From the NCBI GenBank assembly GCA_003978475.1, contig QNZR01000232.1:1-22854 (forward strand): a DNA stretch of 22,854 nt. Reading direction: 5' to 3'. Below, in pieces: positions 16,004 through 22,854 of the stretch. The stretch's first letter is position 1; each line of letters begins with the position of its first letter. Under the pieces are notes generated by a model. It was not told the DNA's origin and searched no databases. It saw only the letters and a list, made by a program, of their open reading frames with translations. Source of the DNA: Sulfurimonas sp. (lineage in GTDB: Bacteria; Campylobacterota; Campylobacteria; Campylobacterales; Sulfurimonadaceae). Position numbers and translations under genes: made by a program.

Positions 16004-16233
16004 TGGCAAAGTTTAATTTTAAAAAAGGCGATACCGTCGAGATTATTGCCGGCGACGACAAGGGTACGAAAGCAGAAGTCATTGCCGTCATGCCAAAGAG
16101 AAACAAGGTCATTGTTCAGGGGTGTAAAATTGCAAAAAAAGCAATAAAACCGACTGAAGAAAACCCAAAAGGTGGGTTTGCAAACAAAGAAATGCCGATT
16201 GATGTTTCAAATGTACGTAAAGTGGAGGCATAA
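16003..16233 (+). CDS. rplX: Ribosomal protein uL24
   Basis: 76 residues, on the short side because the C-terminal part seen in E. coli (about 100 residues) is reduced. The KOW motif is in the [20 protein letters not shown] segment. It starts assembly of the 50S subunit. Confidence 0.96.
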   Translation: MAKFNFKKGDTVEIIAGDDKGTKAEVIAVMPKRNKVIVQGCKIAKKAIKPTEENPKGGFANKEMPIDVSNVRKVEA

Positions 16234-16236
16234 TTT

Positions 16237-16788
16237 ATGGCACGATTAAAAGAAAAATATATAACACTAAAGCCTCAGATTCAGGAGTCTTTGGGCATTA
16301 AAAATGTCATGCAGATCCCCGCACTTGAGAAAGTGACTATTAGTGTGGGTGCCGGTTTTGCTATGAAAGACAATAAACTGATTCAGAACATTCAAGAGAC
16401 TATCAGTACGATTGCGGGACAACATGCAACCGTTGTCATTGCAAAAAAATCGGTGGCAGGATTTAAAGTACGTGAAGGTATGCCCGTTGGTGTTAAAGTA
16501 ACGTTACGCGGCGATAAAATGTATGAATTCATGGATCGCCTTATCGCTATTGCGTTACCACGGGTTAAAGATTTCCGCGGTATTCCACGTAACGGTTTTG
16601 ACGGTCGGGGTAATTACAACTTCGGTTTAACAGAGCAGCTGATCTTCCCTGAGGTATCGTATGACTCTATTATGCAGATTCATGGTATGAACATTACGAT
16701 TGTCACGACAACCAATTCCGATAAAGAAGGTTTGACTCTTCTTGAGGCGTTAGGCGTACCATTTACAAAAGGAAGAGAAGATGGCTAA
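16237..16788 (+). CDS. rplE: Ribosomal protein uL5
   Basis: 183 residues. The signature [14 protein letters not shown] is near residue 25. The stretch [21 protein letters not shown] is also typical. It binds 5S rRNA with uL18 and contacts P-site tRNA. The last 8 nt overlap rpsN. Confidence 0.97.
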   Translation: MARLKEKYITLKPQIQESLGIKNVMQIPALEKVTISVGAGFAMKDNKLIQNIQETISTIAGQHATVVIAKKSVAGFKVREGMPVGVKVTLRGDKMYEFMDRLIAIALPRVKDFRGIPRNGFDGRGNYNFGLTEQLIFPEVSYDSIMQIHGMNITIVTTTNSDKEGLTLLEALGVPFTKGREDG

Positions 16789-16966
16789 GAAGTCAATGAT
16801 TGCAAAAGCGGCGCGTACTCCAAAATTTAAAGTACGCGGGTATACACGATGTCAGATCTGCGGTCGTCCACACTCGGTTCTTCGCGATTTTGGAATATGT
16901 CGTATCTGTTTTAGAAAAATGGCAAATGAGGGGTTAATCCCAGGTGTTAGAAAGTCGAGTTGGTAA
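16781..16966 (+). CDS. rpsN: Ribosomal protein uS14, zinc-binding type
   Basis: 61 residues, the short zinc-containing form. Cysteines C24, C27, C40 and C43 form the C-x2-C...C-x2-C site. This form needs zinc, unlike the longer cysteine-free paralogue found in some bacteria. A 37-nt gap separates it from rpsH, the largest between consecutive genes from rpsJ to secY. Confidence 0.97.
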   Translation: MAKKSMIAKAARTPKFKVRGYTRCQICGRPHSVLRDFGICRICFRKMANEGLIPGVRKSSW

Positions 16967-17003
16967 GCAACGCGAAACTTCTAGCTATGAGCAAGGAAAA
17001 AAG

Positions 17004-17399
17004 ATGATAAATGATTTAATTTCGGATTCGTTAACGCGTATTCGTAATGCTGCAATGCGTAAATTGGATGTAACAACACTGCTACATTCAAAATCGGTAG
17101 AGGCAGTGGTCGGTATTTTAGCTGACAAAGGGTATATTGAGAGTTTTAATGTTATTGAAGATGGTAATAAAAAGACCATCAATGTCGTATTAAAATATGA
17201 TGATAACGGTCGTACGGTCATTAACGAAATGAAGCGTGTCTCGAAGCCAGGACGTCGTGTCTATAAAGGCAAAGATGACGTCAAACGTTTTAAAAATGGT
17301 TACGGTACAATTATTGTTTCAACATCACAAGGTGTGCTGCCTAACGATAAAGCCTATGAGCTTGGCGTTGGCGGTGAAGTCTTGTGTACAGTATGGTAA
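17004..17399 (+). CDS. rpsH: Ribosomal protein uS8
   Basis: 131 residues starting [16 protein letters not shown], the conserved N-terminus. An in-frame ATG 60 nt upstream is open but lies in the rpsN coding end and would add a non-homologous leader. ATG 17004 has AAGGA at 16993-16997. The end [26 protein letters not shown] is typical. In E. coli S8 represses the spc operon. Confidence 0.97.
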   Translation: MINDLISDSLTRIRNAAMRKLDVTTLLHSKSVEAVVGILADKGYIESFNVIEDGNKKTINVVLKYDDNGRTVINEMKRVSKPGRRVYKGKDDVKRFKNGYGTIIVSTSQGVLPNDKAYELGVGGEVLCTVW

Positions 17400-17410
17400 G
17401 GAGATAGATT

Positions 17411-17947
17411 ATGAGTCGTATTGGTAAAAAACCTATTTCAGTTCCATCGGACATTAAACTCAGTGTTGAAGGCGCGATTATTACTTTTGAAAAAGGTAAA
17501 CATACACGCACGTTAGATACCAAAGGTCATGTCGGCATTACCTTTGAAGACCATACGTTGACCTTCTCTGCAAACTCTGATGCCAAGCAGGACAGAGCAT
17601 TTTGGGGAACCTACCGTGCACTGGCGGCTAATATTATTACCGGCTTGATGACAGGGTATACAAAGCAGTTGGAGATTAACGGTGTCGGTTATCGTGCTGC
17701 GGTTAAAGGCAAAGTACTTAATTTGCAGTTGGGACACTCTCATGATATTGACTATCCGCTTCCAGAAGGGCTTGAAGCATCCGTTGAGAAGAATGTCATT
17801 ACCCTAAAAGGGATTGACAATCAGGTCGTCGGTCAAGCTGCAGCCGAGATTCGGGCATTCCGTCCACCGGAGCCGTACAAGGGTAAAGGTGTAAAATATC
17901 TAGATGAGCATATCGTGCGTAAAGCCGGTAAAACTGCCGGTAAATAG
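17411..17947 (+). CDS. rplF: Ribosomal protein uL6
   Basis: 178 residues of two related domains. It starts MSRIGKKPISVP and ends with the signature RPPEPYKGKGVKYLDEHIVRK. It lies near the GTPase-associated centre of the 50S subunit. AAGGAG at 17398-17403 precedes the start. Confidence 0.98.
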   Translation: MSRIGKKPISVPSDIKLSVEGAIITFEKGKHTRTLDTKGHVGITFEDHTLTFSANSDAKQDRAFWGTYRALAANIITGLMTGYTKQLEINGVGYRAAVKGKVLNLQLGHSHDIDYPLPEGLEASVEKNVITLKGIDNQVVGQAAAEIRAFRPPEPYKGKGVKYLDEHIVRKAGKTAGK

Positions 17948-17955
17948 GGGATAAG

Positions 17956-18312
17956 ATGACAGCAAAAAATTTAAAAGCCAAAGTGGCTCGTCGCATTCAG
18001 CGTAAACGTCGTATCCGTAAGCATATCAGTGGTACGTCATCACAACCACGGGTGTCTATCTATCGTTCAAACCGCTATTTGAGTGCTCAGGCGATTGATG
18101 ATACCGCTAACCACACCGTTGCCGCGATCAGCTCCAAAGTATTGGGTCTGAAAGCCAATCGGGCCGATGCCGCCAAATTGGGTGAAGCTTTCGCGGCAAC
18201 ACTTAAAGGTGCCGGTATTGAAGCGATCTATTTCGATCGTAACGGTTACCAATATCACGGCGTCGTTGCTGCATTTGCAGAAGCGTTGCGTGCCAATGAA
18301 ATTAAGTTTTAA
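17956..18312 (+). CDS. rplR: Ribosomal protein uL18
   Basis: 118 residues with a basic N-terminal part ([16 protein letters not shown]) and the core [18 protein letters not shown]. The end [21 protein letters not shown] is typical. It anchors 5S rRNA in the central protuberance. Confidence 0.97.
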   Translation: MTAKNLKAKVARRIQRKRRIRKHISGTSSQPRVSIYRSNRYLSAQAIDDTANHTVAAISSKVLGLKANRADAAKLGEAFAATLKGAGIEAIYFDRNGYQYHGVVAAFAEALRANEIKF

Positions 18313-18321
18313 GGATCGATG

Positions 18322-18762
18322 ATGGAAATTAACAAAGAAGACTTTGAAGAATCGATCGTAAACATCGGTCGTGTTACGAAAGTTGTTAAAGGCGGGCGTC
18401 GTTTCCGTTTTACGGCACTCGTTGTTGTAGGTGATAAAAACGGTACCGTGGGTTACGGTACCGGTAAGGCAAAAGAGGTTCCCGATGCGATTAAAAAAGC
18501 AGTAGAGGATGCCTTTAGCAACTTGACAACCGTCAAAATTAAAGGGACAACGATTTCTCATGATATTGAGTACAAATATAATGCCAGTCGCGTTCTTTTA
18601 AAACCGGCGTCTGAAGGTACGGGAATTATCTCCGGCGGCGCCATGCGCCCGGTTCTCGAGCTTGCAGGTGTTCAAGATATCTTAACCAAATCTTTGGGTT
18701 CAAATAACCCCAATACGGTTGTACGTGCGACAGTTGAAGCACTTGCAAGTCTGAAAGGATAG
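18322..18762 (+). CDS. rpsE: Ribosomal protein uS5
   Basis: 146 residues. The [18 protein letters not shown] segment includes the loop where spectinomycin-resistance changes occur in other species. [17 protein letters not shown] follows. Two ATG codons stand in tandem; the second (18322) is 6 nt from AAGGA and preferred over the first at 3 nt. No rpmD follows, unlike the E. coli order. Confidence 0.96.
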   Translation: MEINKEDFEESIVNIGRVTKVVKGGRRFRFTALVVVGDKNGTVGYGTGKAKEVPDAIKKAVEDAFSNLTTVKIKGTTISHDIEYKYNASRVLLKPASEGTGIISGGAMRPVLELAGVQDILTKSLGSNNPNTVVRATVEALASLKG

Positions 18763-18765
18763 ATG

Positions 18766-19164
18766 ATGGCACTAGAAAATTTAACTCCGGCAGAAGGTTC
18801 AACGCACTCACGCAAACGTGTGGGTCGTGGACAGGGCAGCGGTTGGGGTAAAACAGCCGCTCGCGGACAAAACGGTCAGAAATCCCGAACCGGTTACAAG
18901 CGCAAGCGAAACTTTGAGGGTGGGCAGATGCAACTTGCCAAGCGCCTTCCGAAAATCGGTTTTTTCTCTCGCAATATTAAGCCTTATGTTATTAATGTTG
19001 AGAAAATCAAAGTCGTAGCAGAGTTAGAGGAGATCACAATGGAGTCCATTCGCGGTGTCCACAAACTCAATAAATCTGTAACTCGTGTTAAACTTATTGG
19101 AGCAGCAGCTAAAGACCTTGCTTCAAAAATTAAAGACGATAACGTTACAACCACAGGAAATTAA
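18766..19164 (+). CDS. rplO: Ribosomal protein uL15
   Basis: 132 residues. [28 protein letters not shown] and the glycine/arginine-rich arm match L15, and [15 protein letters not shown] is conserved. Again ATG is doubled after the rpsE stop, and the second (18766) has the better spacing to AAGGA (18755-18759). It is a late assembly protein of the 50S subunit. Confidence 0.96.
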   Translation: MALENLTPAEGSTHSRKRVGRGQGSGWGKTAARGQNGQKSRTGYKRKRNFEGGQMQLAKRLPKIGFFSRNIKPYVINVEKIKVVAELEEITMESIRGVHKLNKSVTRVKLIGAAAKDLASKIKDDNVTTTGN

Positions 19165-19166
19165 TT

Positions 19167-20429
19167 GTGAATCAGCAACTTGTAAATAAGATTTTAATTA
19201 CAGTTGGCTTTCTTTTCCTCTACCGACTACTGGCATACGTGCCGGTACCGGGAGTCGATGCATCCATTATTGCGTCATTTTTTGACACGCATGCCAATGA
19301 TGCCCTTGGGCTCATGAATATGTTCAGTGGTAATGCTGTTGAGCGCCTCTCTATTATCTCTCTTGGTATTATGCCTTATATTACCGCTTCGATTATTATG
19401 GAACTTTTAGCTGCTACGTTTCCGGCACTGGGTCAGATGAAAAAAGAGCGTGACGGCATGCAGAAATATATGCAGATTATCCGTTATGCCACCATTGCTA
19501 TTACGCTGGTTCAGGCAGTGGGCGTCAGTATTGGGCTGCAAAGTCTTACCGGACAAGACGGTACCAGTGCTATTTTAGTAGATCACAACACTTTTATTCT
19601 GCTTGCAGCGGTATCGATGTTAGCCGGTACCATGTTGCTGATGTGGATTGGTGAAATGATTACTCAAAGCGGTGTCGGTAATGGTATTTCACTCATTATC
19701 TTTGCGGGTATTGTTTCCGCTATTCCGAGTGCCATTGGTCAAAGTATAACCATGATCAATACCGGTGCCATGAGCTTTTTAACCCTGCTGTTTATTATTG
19801 CACTGATTTTAGTGACGGTGTTTATTATTATCTATGTCGAATTGGGAGAACGCCGCATACCGGTGACCTACGCAAAAAAGACAATGATGCAAAATCAAAA
19901 CAAGCGGGTTATGAACTACATTCCTGTCAAAGTGAATCTTTCGGGTGTTATTCCGGTTATTTTCGCTTCGGCAATTTTAATGTTCCCTATGACGGTACTC
20001 TCTAGCAGTACCAACCCAATGATTCAATCCATCGCCGATGTACTGAGCCCCAATGGGTATTTTTTCAACTTCCTGACCTTTTTGTTTGTTGTGTTTTTTG
20101 CATTTTTCTATGCTTCGATTACTTTTAATGCTAAAGATATTGCCGACAACCTCAAGCGTCAGGGCGGGTTTATTCCCGGTGTGCGTCCCGGAAACTCCAC
20201 CAGTGAGTTTTTAAATGAGACAGCATCACGTCTCACCATTACCGGTGCGATCTATTTGGGTCTGGTAGCAACCTTACCGTTCATGATCATTAAAGGAGTG
20301 GGCGTTCCTTTCTTTTTTGGCGGTACGGCAGTACTTATTGTCGTTCAGGTCGCACTCGATACTATGCGAAAAATTGAGGCTCAGATTTATATGAGTAAGT
20401 ATCAAACGATTAGCGCGGTTGGTCTGTAA
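19167..20429 (+). CDS. secY: Preprotein translocase channel SecY
   Basis: 420 residues with ten membrane helices, the usual size. The N-terminus KILITVGFLFLYRLLAYVPVPGV and the IMPYITASIIMELL segment are typical, and GLGxP-type loops are replaced by the common ELGERRIPVTYAKK of the cytoplasmic ribosome-binding loop. GTG is the start, 2 nt after the rplO stop. It forms the protein-conducting pore with SecE and SecG, whose genes are not in the window. Confidence 0.97.
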   Translation: MNQQLVNKILITVGFLFLYRLLAYVPVPGVDASIIASFFDTHANDALGLMNMFSGNAVERLSIISLGIMPYITASIIMELLAATFPALGQMKKERDGMQKYMQIIRYATIAITLVQAVGVSIGLQSLTGQDGTSAILVDHNTFILLAAVSMLAGTMLLMWIGEMITQSGVGNGISLIIFAGIVSAIPSAIGQSITMINTGAMSFLTLLFIIALILVTVFIIIYVELGERRIPVTYAKKTMMQNQNKRVMNYIPVKVNLSGVIPVIFASAILMFPMTVLSSSTNPMIQSIADVLSPNGYFFNFLTFLFVVFFAFFYASITFNAKDIADNLKRQGGFIPGVRPGNSTSEFLNETASRLTITGAIYLGLVATLPFMIIKGVGVPFFFGGTAVLIVVQVALDTMRKIEAQIYMSKYQTISAVGL

Positions 20430-20431
20430 AG

Positions 20432-21190
20432 ATGGCGATTGCGCTTCGCAAACCTCAAGAAATAGAAACACTTCGCGCCGCTAACAAAATTGTTGCCGGC
20501 GCCCTTCAGCTCCTCAAAGACAACACTCAAATCGGTATAACACTCAAAGAGCTTGATGCTATGGCAGAAGCGTACATTCTCGCTCAGGGTGCCAAGCCTT
20601 CGTTTAAAGGCTTGTACGGCTTTCCTAACAGTGTCTGCTGCTCTTTAAATGAGGTGATTATTCATGGTATTCCTACGGATTATGCGTTGCAGGAGGGTGA
20701 TATTGTCGGATTTGACATTGGTACGGAGTATGAGGGTTACTTTGGTGACGCTGCCGTTACGGTCGGTGTCGGCAGTATCAGCAAAGACGATGAGGCGCTT
20801 ATTGCCTGCTCTAAAGATACTCTCTATCATGCCATAGAGACCATTCGGGAAGGGCTGCGTTTTAAAGAGCTCTCCCATACATTAGAGCAGTTTATTGAGG
20901 CGCGTGGTTTTGTACCGCTTCGTGGATTTTGTGGTCACGGTATTGGGAAAAAGCCTCATGAAGAGCCTGAAATTCCCAACTATCTGGAAGGGAAAAACCC
21001 TAAAGCAGGCCCCAAAATTAAAAATGGTATGGTGTTTTGTCTGGAACCGATGATTTGTCAAAAAGACGGAACCCATAAAATCTTGGAAAACAAGTGGGAT
21101 GTTGTGAGTGCCGATGGTTTACGCGGTTCACATTATGAGCATACTGTTGCAGTAATCAACGGTAAGGCTGAGATATTGTCTCAAGTATGA
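20432..21190 (+). CDS. map: Methionine aminopeptidase type I
   Basis: 252 residues. It removes the initiator methionine from new proteins. The five metal ligands are all visible: D95, D106, H169, E205 and E236. H79 is the conserved substrate-side histidine. There is no N-terminal extension, so it is the short bacterial form. It follows secY by 2 nt, with adk absent between them. Confidence 0.97.
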   Translation: MAIALRKPQEIETLRAANKIVAGALQLLKDNTQIGITLKELDAMAEAYILAQGAKPSFKGLYGFPNSVCCSLNEVIIHGIPTDYALQEGDIVGFDIGTEYEGYFGDAAVTVGVGSISKDDEALIACSKDTLYHAIETIREGLRFKELSHTLEQFIEARGFVPLRGFCGHGIGKKPHEEPEIPNYLEGKNPKAGPKIKNGMVFCLEPMICQKDGTHKILENKWDVVSADGLRGSHYEHTVAVINGKAEILSQV

Positions 21191-21215
21191 GATAAATTTT
21201 AGAAAGGATAGATAC

Positions 21216-21434
21216 ATGGCTAAAGATGATGTCATTGAAGTGGACGGCAAAATTATTGAAGCATTACCCAATGCAACATTTCGTGTGGAGTTGGAAAATA
21301 CCCACGTAATTTTATGTCATATTGCAGGTAAAATGCGTATGCACTACATTAAAATTTTACCGGGCGATACGGTCAAGGTAGAGTTGACACCCTACAGCCT
21401 TGACAAAGGCAGAATTACTTACCGGTACAAGTAG
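21216..21434 (+). CDS. infA: Translation initiation factor IF-1
   Basis: 72 residues, the standard length, of a single S1-like OB fold. It starts [22 protein letters not shown] and ends [12 protein letters not shown]. It binds the 30S A site during initiation. GAAAGGA lies upstream at suitable spacing. It is the last + strand gene of the cluster and is followed by a palindrome. Confidence 0.97.
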   Translation: MAKDDVIEVDGKIIEALPNATFRVELENTHVILCHIAGKMRMHYIKILPGDTVKVELTPYSLDKGRITYRYK

Positions 21435-21435
21435 T

Positions 21436-21464
21436 TTTTTTACATGTAATTTACATGTAAAAAA
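21436..21464. repeat. 29-bp perfect palindrome between convergent genes, possible bidirectional terminator
   Basis: Left arm TTTTTTACATGTAA (21436-21449) and right arm TTACATGTAAAAAA (21451-21464) are exact reverse complements around a single T. It lies just after the infA stop and before the convergent gene on the minus strand. The order T-run, stem, A-run is not that of a normal terminator, although the convergent location favours one. It also contains two direct copies of TTACATGTAA. Confidence 0.5.
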
Positions 21465-21471
21465 GCATTTT

Positions 21472-21687
21472 CTATTTTTGGGGTTTGAGTTTCTGTTTGA
21501 TTGCTCGAGGCAGTTCGGCAAAACCAATGTTGAGCACTCCTTTTTTTGTAGCATCATTAATCACCTTGACATCAACACTCATCGTATCCGGGTGAAAGCG
21601 TATGAGTTTGTACTCTTGGGTGTCTATGTTAAAAAGTACCTGTTCATGAGAGTACTCAATGCTCTTTTTTTTCTTCGCCACACTCAC
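21472..21687 (-). CDS. Small conserved-looking unknown protein
   Basis: 71 residues, with a basic start (MSVAKKKKSIEYS) and a basic end (RAIKQKLKPQK). The middle, QVLFNIDTQEYKLIRFHPDTMSVDVKVINDATKKGVLNIGF, looks like alternating strands. No membrane helix or recognised domain. The start overlaps the stop of the upstream S1-domain gene by 4 nt (ATGA), which supports it being real and co-expressed. RNA or protein binding is a guess from the charge only. Confidence 0.6.
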   Translation of the reverse strand: MSVAKKKKSIEYSHEQVLFNIDTQEYKLIRFHPDTMSVDVKVINDATKKGVLNIGFAELPRAIKQKLKPQK

Positions 21688-22523
21688 TCCTTGGTGTAAA
21701 TACCGCTCTCTTTAATCTCAATGTCTCCGGCTTCTTGCAGGGCGGTCAGCGCCCGTTTAAAACGTTTTTTGCTCAGGTGAAAGATGCGGCTTATGTCATT
21801 GGCATTACTTTTGTAGTTGTAGGGCATTTTGCCGTGATGCTCGTGAAGAAGACGACGTATTTGTTCCGCATCTTCACCCGATGATGTGCCGATGCGCTGC
21901 AAAGAGATGTCAAGTTTGCCGTCATGGCGGCGCAATTTAATAAAAGCAGATTTGAGATCTCCCGTTTTAATGGGTTCAAAGACCTCATTTTTATAGATGA
22001 GCCCCTCATAGGTATGATTGACAATAACTTTGTAGCCAAGCGGTGTGACGGCAAACACCAGTGCTGAAACGACATCGTTGGGTTGAAGTGTCTTGGGAGC
22101 GGGAGATAGATAGTTCTGGATTTTTTCAACACCGATGAGTCGATGGGTCTGCTCATCCAGGTCAACATGCAACAGACGTTTTTCACCTATTTTAAAGGGC
22201 GTTTTTTGTTTGGTGCGCGGTACAAAAAGATCTTTGGGCAGCCCCCAGTTAACAAAAGCTCCAAAACTGGTGATGTCCAGTACCTCAAAAAAACCAAACT
22301 CGCCGCGCATGGCATAAGGTCGCTCGGTGCTTGCAACCGGTCGATCTTCGGAGTCGGTGTAGACAAAAACATCGAGTAGGTCGCCGATGTGCATGGTATG
22401 AGTGACATACTGATTGGGCAGAAGCACTTCGTCGTCATTTGCTGCTTTTAAAAAGAGACCGGGGTCGGTCTCTCGCTCAACTCGTAAGGTATTTACGGTT
22501 CCGATGTCAATAGTGTGATTCAT
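21684..22523 (-). CDS. cvfB: CvfB/YitL-like S1 domain RNA-binding protein
   Basis: 279 residues. Repeated OB-fold S1-like domains are seen: GTVNTLRVERETDPGLFLKA at the N-terminus, then FGFFEVLDITSFGAFVNWGLPKDLFVP, then LGYKVIVNHTYEGLIYKNEVF. A C-terminal winged-helix-like part follows (DISRIFHLSKKRFKRALTAL...GDIEI). This domain order is that of CvfB/YitL, a family of RNA-binding regulators. No clear Shine-Dalgarno precedes the ATG, though the N-terminus agrees with the family start. It is followed by a coupled 71-residue gene. Confidence 0.85.
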   Translation of the reverse strand: MNHTIDIGTVNTLRVERETDPGLFLKAANDDEVLLPNQYVTHTMHIGDLLDVFVYTDSEDRPVASTERPYAMRGEFGFFEVLDITSFGAFVNWGLPKDLFVPRTKQKTPFKIGEKRLLHVDLDEQTHRLIGVEKIQNYLSPAPKTLQPNDVVSALVFAVTPLGYKVIVNHTYEGLIYKNEVFEPIKTGDLKSAFIKLRRHDGKLDISLQRIGTSSGEDAEQIRRLLHEHHGKMPYNYKSNANDISRIFHLSKKRFKRALTALQEAGDIEIKESGIYTKE

Positions 22524-22529
22524 AGTGCC

Positions 22530-22535
22530 ATTGTA
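22530..22535 (-). promoter_or_regulatory. Possible -10 box for a leaderless cvfB transcript
   Basis: TACAAT on the minus strand ends 6 nt before the cvfB start codon. A transcript from this box would begin at or very near the A of ATG. No -35 is seen, as is common in this phylum, and no Shine-Dalgarno is present. Tentative. Confidence 0.3.
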
Positions 22536-22622
22536 TCGAAGATTGCATTATTTCTCATCTGTTTTGCTCACTTATTCTTTGTTTTAACTAGAAGCATTGA
22601 ATGTCTTCTGTCTGAATAGGTG

Positions 22623-22853
22623 TTACCACTCCATATTCATAATATTTATATCGAGATGTCCCAGAGTATATGCTCTAATATTTTGATTGATCTCTTTACG
22701 GCTAAATGCTTCACTGTCAAAATAACCACCCAGCCAATCAAGGTATTTGTCATGTTCAGGATGTTCATCATCTTCAATGGCTTCAAGAAAATGTTCGTAA
22801 CCGCCAAAACCGCCAACGTCTTCCGGAGGCGTAGCACGTCTGCCGCTAACACA
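22623..22853 (-). CDS. pRiA4b ORF-3-like protein (3' end only; 5' end cut by window)
   Basis: A minus-strand frame without a start in the window encodes 76 residues and then TAA. Its sequence, with GRRATPPEDVGGFGGYEHFLEAI, then DDEHPEHDKYLDWLGGYFDSEAF and a final IN motif, matches the C-terminus of the plasmid pRiA4b ORF-3-like family. The function of that family is unknown; it is often found near mobile elements and on plasmids. The stop lies 99 bp upstream of the cvfB start, and both genes are on the minus strand. A competing minus-strand frame at 22646-22852 is a shadow. Confidence 0.8.
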   Translation of the reverse strand, partial: CVSGRRATPPEDVGGFGGYEHFLEAIEDDEHPEHDKYLDWLGGYFDSEAFSRKEINQNIRAYTLGHLDINIMNMEW

Positions 22854-22854
22854 A

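Noticed and set aside
16944..17003. N-terminal extension of rpsH
   Set aside because: The added 20 residues are not part of uS8, and ATG 17004 has its own AAGGA site and the conserved N-terminus.
18067..18561. 164-residue minus-strand ORF across rplR and rpsE
   Set aside because: It is antisense to two highly conserved ribosomal genes and has no family resemblance.
22646..22852. 68-residue minus-strand ORF at the window end
   Set aside because: The neighbouring frame encodes the pRiA4b ORF-3-like C-terminus, so this ORF is an out-of-frame shadow.
1..22854. CRISPR array, tRNA or rRNA gene, transposase
   Set aside because: No regularly spaced repeats, no cloverleaf or rRNA segment, and no transposase or terminal inverted repeats were seen.

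Overview
The window reads as a chromosomal segment of a free-living member of the Campylobacterota (Epsilonproteobacteria), in the general style of Sulfurimonas, Sulfuricurvum or Sulfurovum. The reasons are the S10/spc ribosomal operon, which lacks rpmD and adk; the compact, overlapping gene layout; promoters with a strong TATAAT and little or no -35 box; and the nitrate-assimilation and CuA-less heme-copper genes beside it. No rRNA, tRNA, CRISPR array or insertion sequence was found. The genus is an inference only.

Region 1 (1-9563, + strand) is largely nitrogen-oxide metabolism. It opens with the 3' part of a DmsB-DmsC-like fusion (iron-sulfur subunit plus quinol-binding membrane anchor), coupled to a cytoplasmic, molybdopterin-containing nitrate reductase of the NarB/NasA type. 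After a 223-bp regulatory-looking gap comes a two-gene operon for a heme-copper oxidoreductase. Its subunit II has lost its CuA ligands. Its subunit I lacks the His-Tyr active-site motif of oxygen reductases and has Asp at both positions occupied by the CuB His and the Glu of nitric oxide reductases. It is best read as a non-canonical, probably quinol-fed nitric oxide reductase. Three small membrane-protein genes follow (an unknown, a YcxB-like protein and LemA), then a siroheme/4Fe-4S nitrite reductase (NirA type). Together these genes would reduce nitrate to ammonium for assimilation, with a likely NO-removing enzyme encoded between the two reductases.

Region 2 (9570-10640, - strand) is a lone AAA ATPase of the AAA_14/DUF4143 type with an altered Walker B. 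It converges on nirA with only 6 bp between the stop codons and diverges from the ribosomal operon.

Region 3 (10641-21434, + strand) is the S10-spc operon: rpsJ, rplC, rplD, rplW, rplB, rpsS, rplV, rpsC, rplP, rpmC, rpsQ, rplN, rplX, rplE, rpsN, rpsH, rplF, rplR, rpsE, rplO, secY, map, infA. A clear sigma70 promoter precedes rpsJ. Genes overlap or are separated by a few bases throughout, so one long transcript with much translational coupling is likely. The alpha-operon genes (rpmJ, rpsM, rpsK, rpsD, rpoA, rplQ) do not follow infA here.

Region 4 (21435-22854, - strand) holds a 29-bp palindrome between convergent genes, a 71-aa unknown coupled to a CvfB/YitL-like S1-domain protein, and the 3' end of a pRiA4b ORF-3-like gene cut by the window edge. 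The longest stretch without a gene is 3306-3528 (223 bp); the next is 10641-10817 (177 bp).

The strongest candidate for something unusual is the heme-copper enzyme at 3529-5768.
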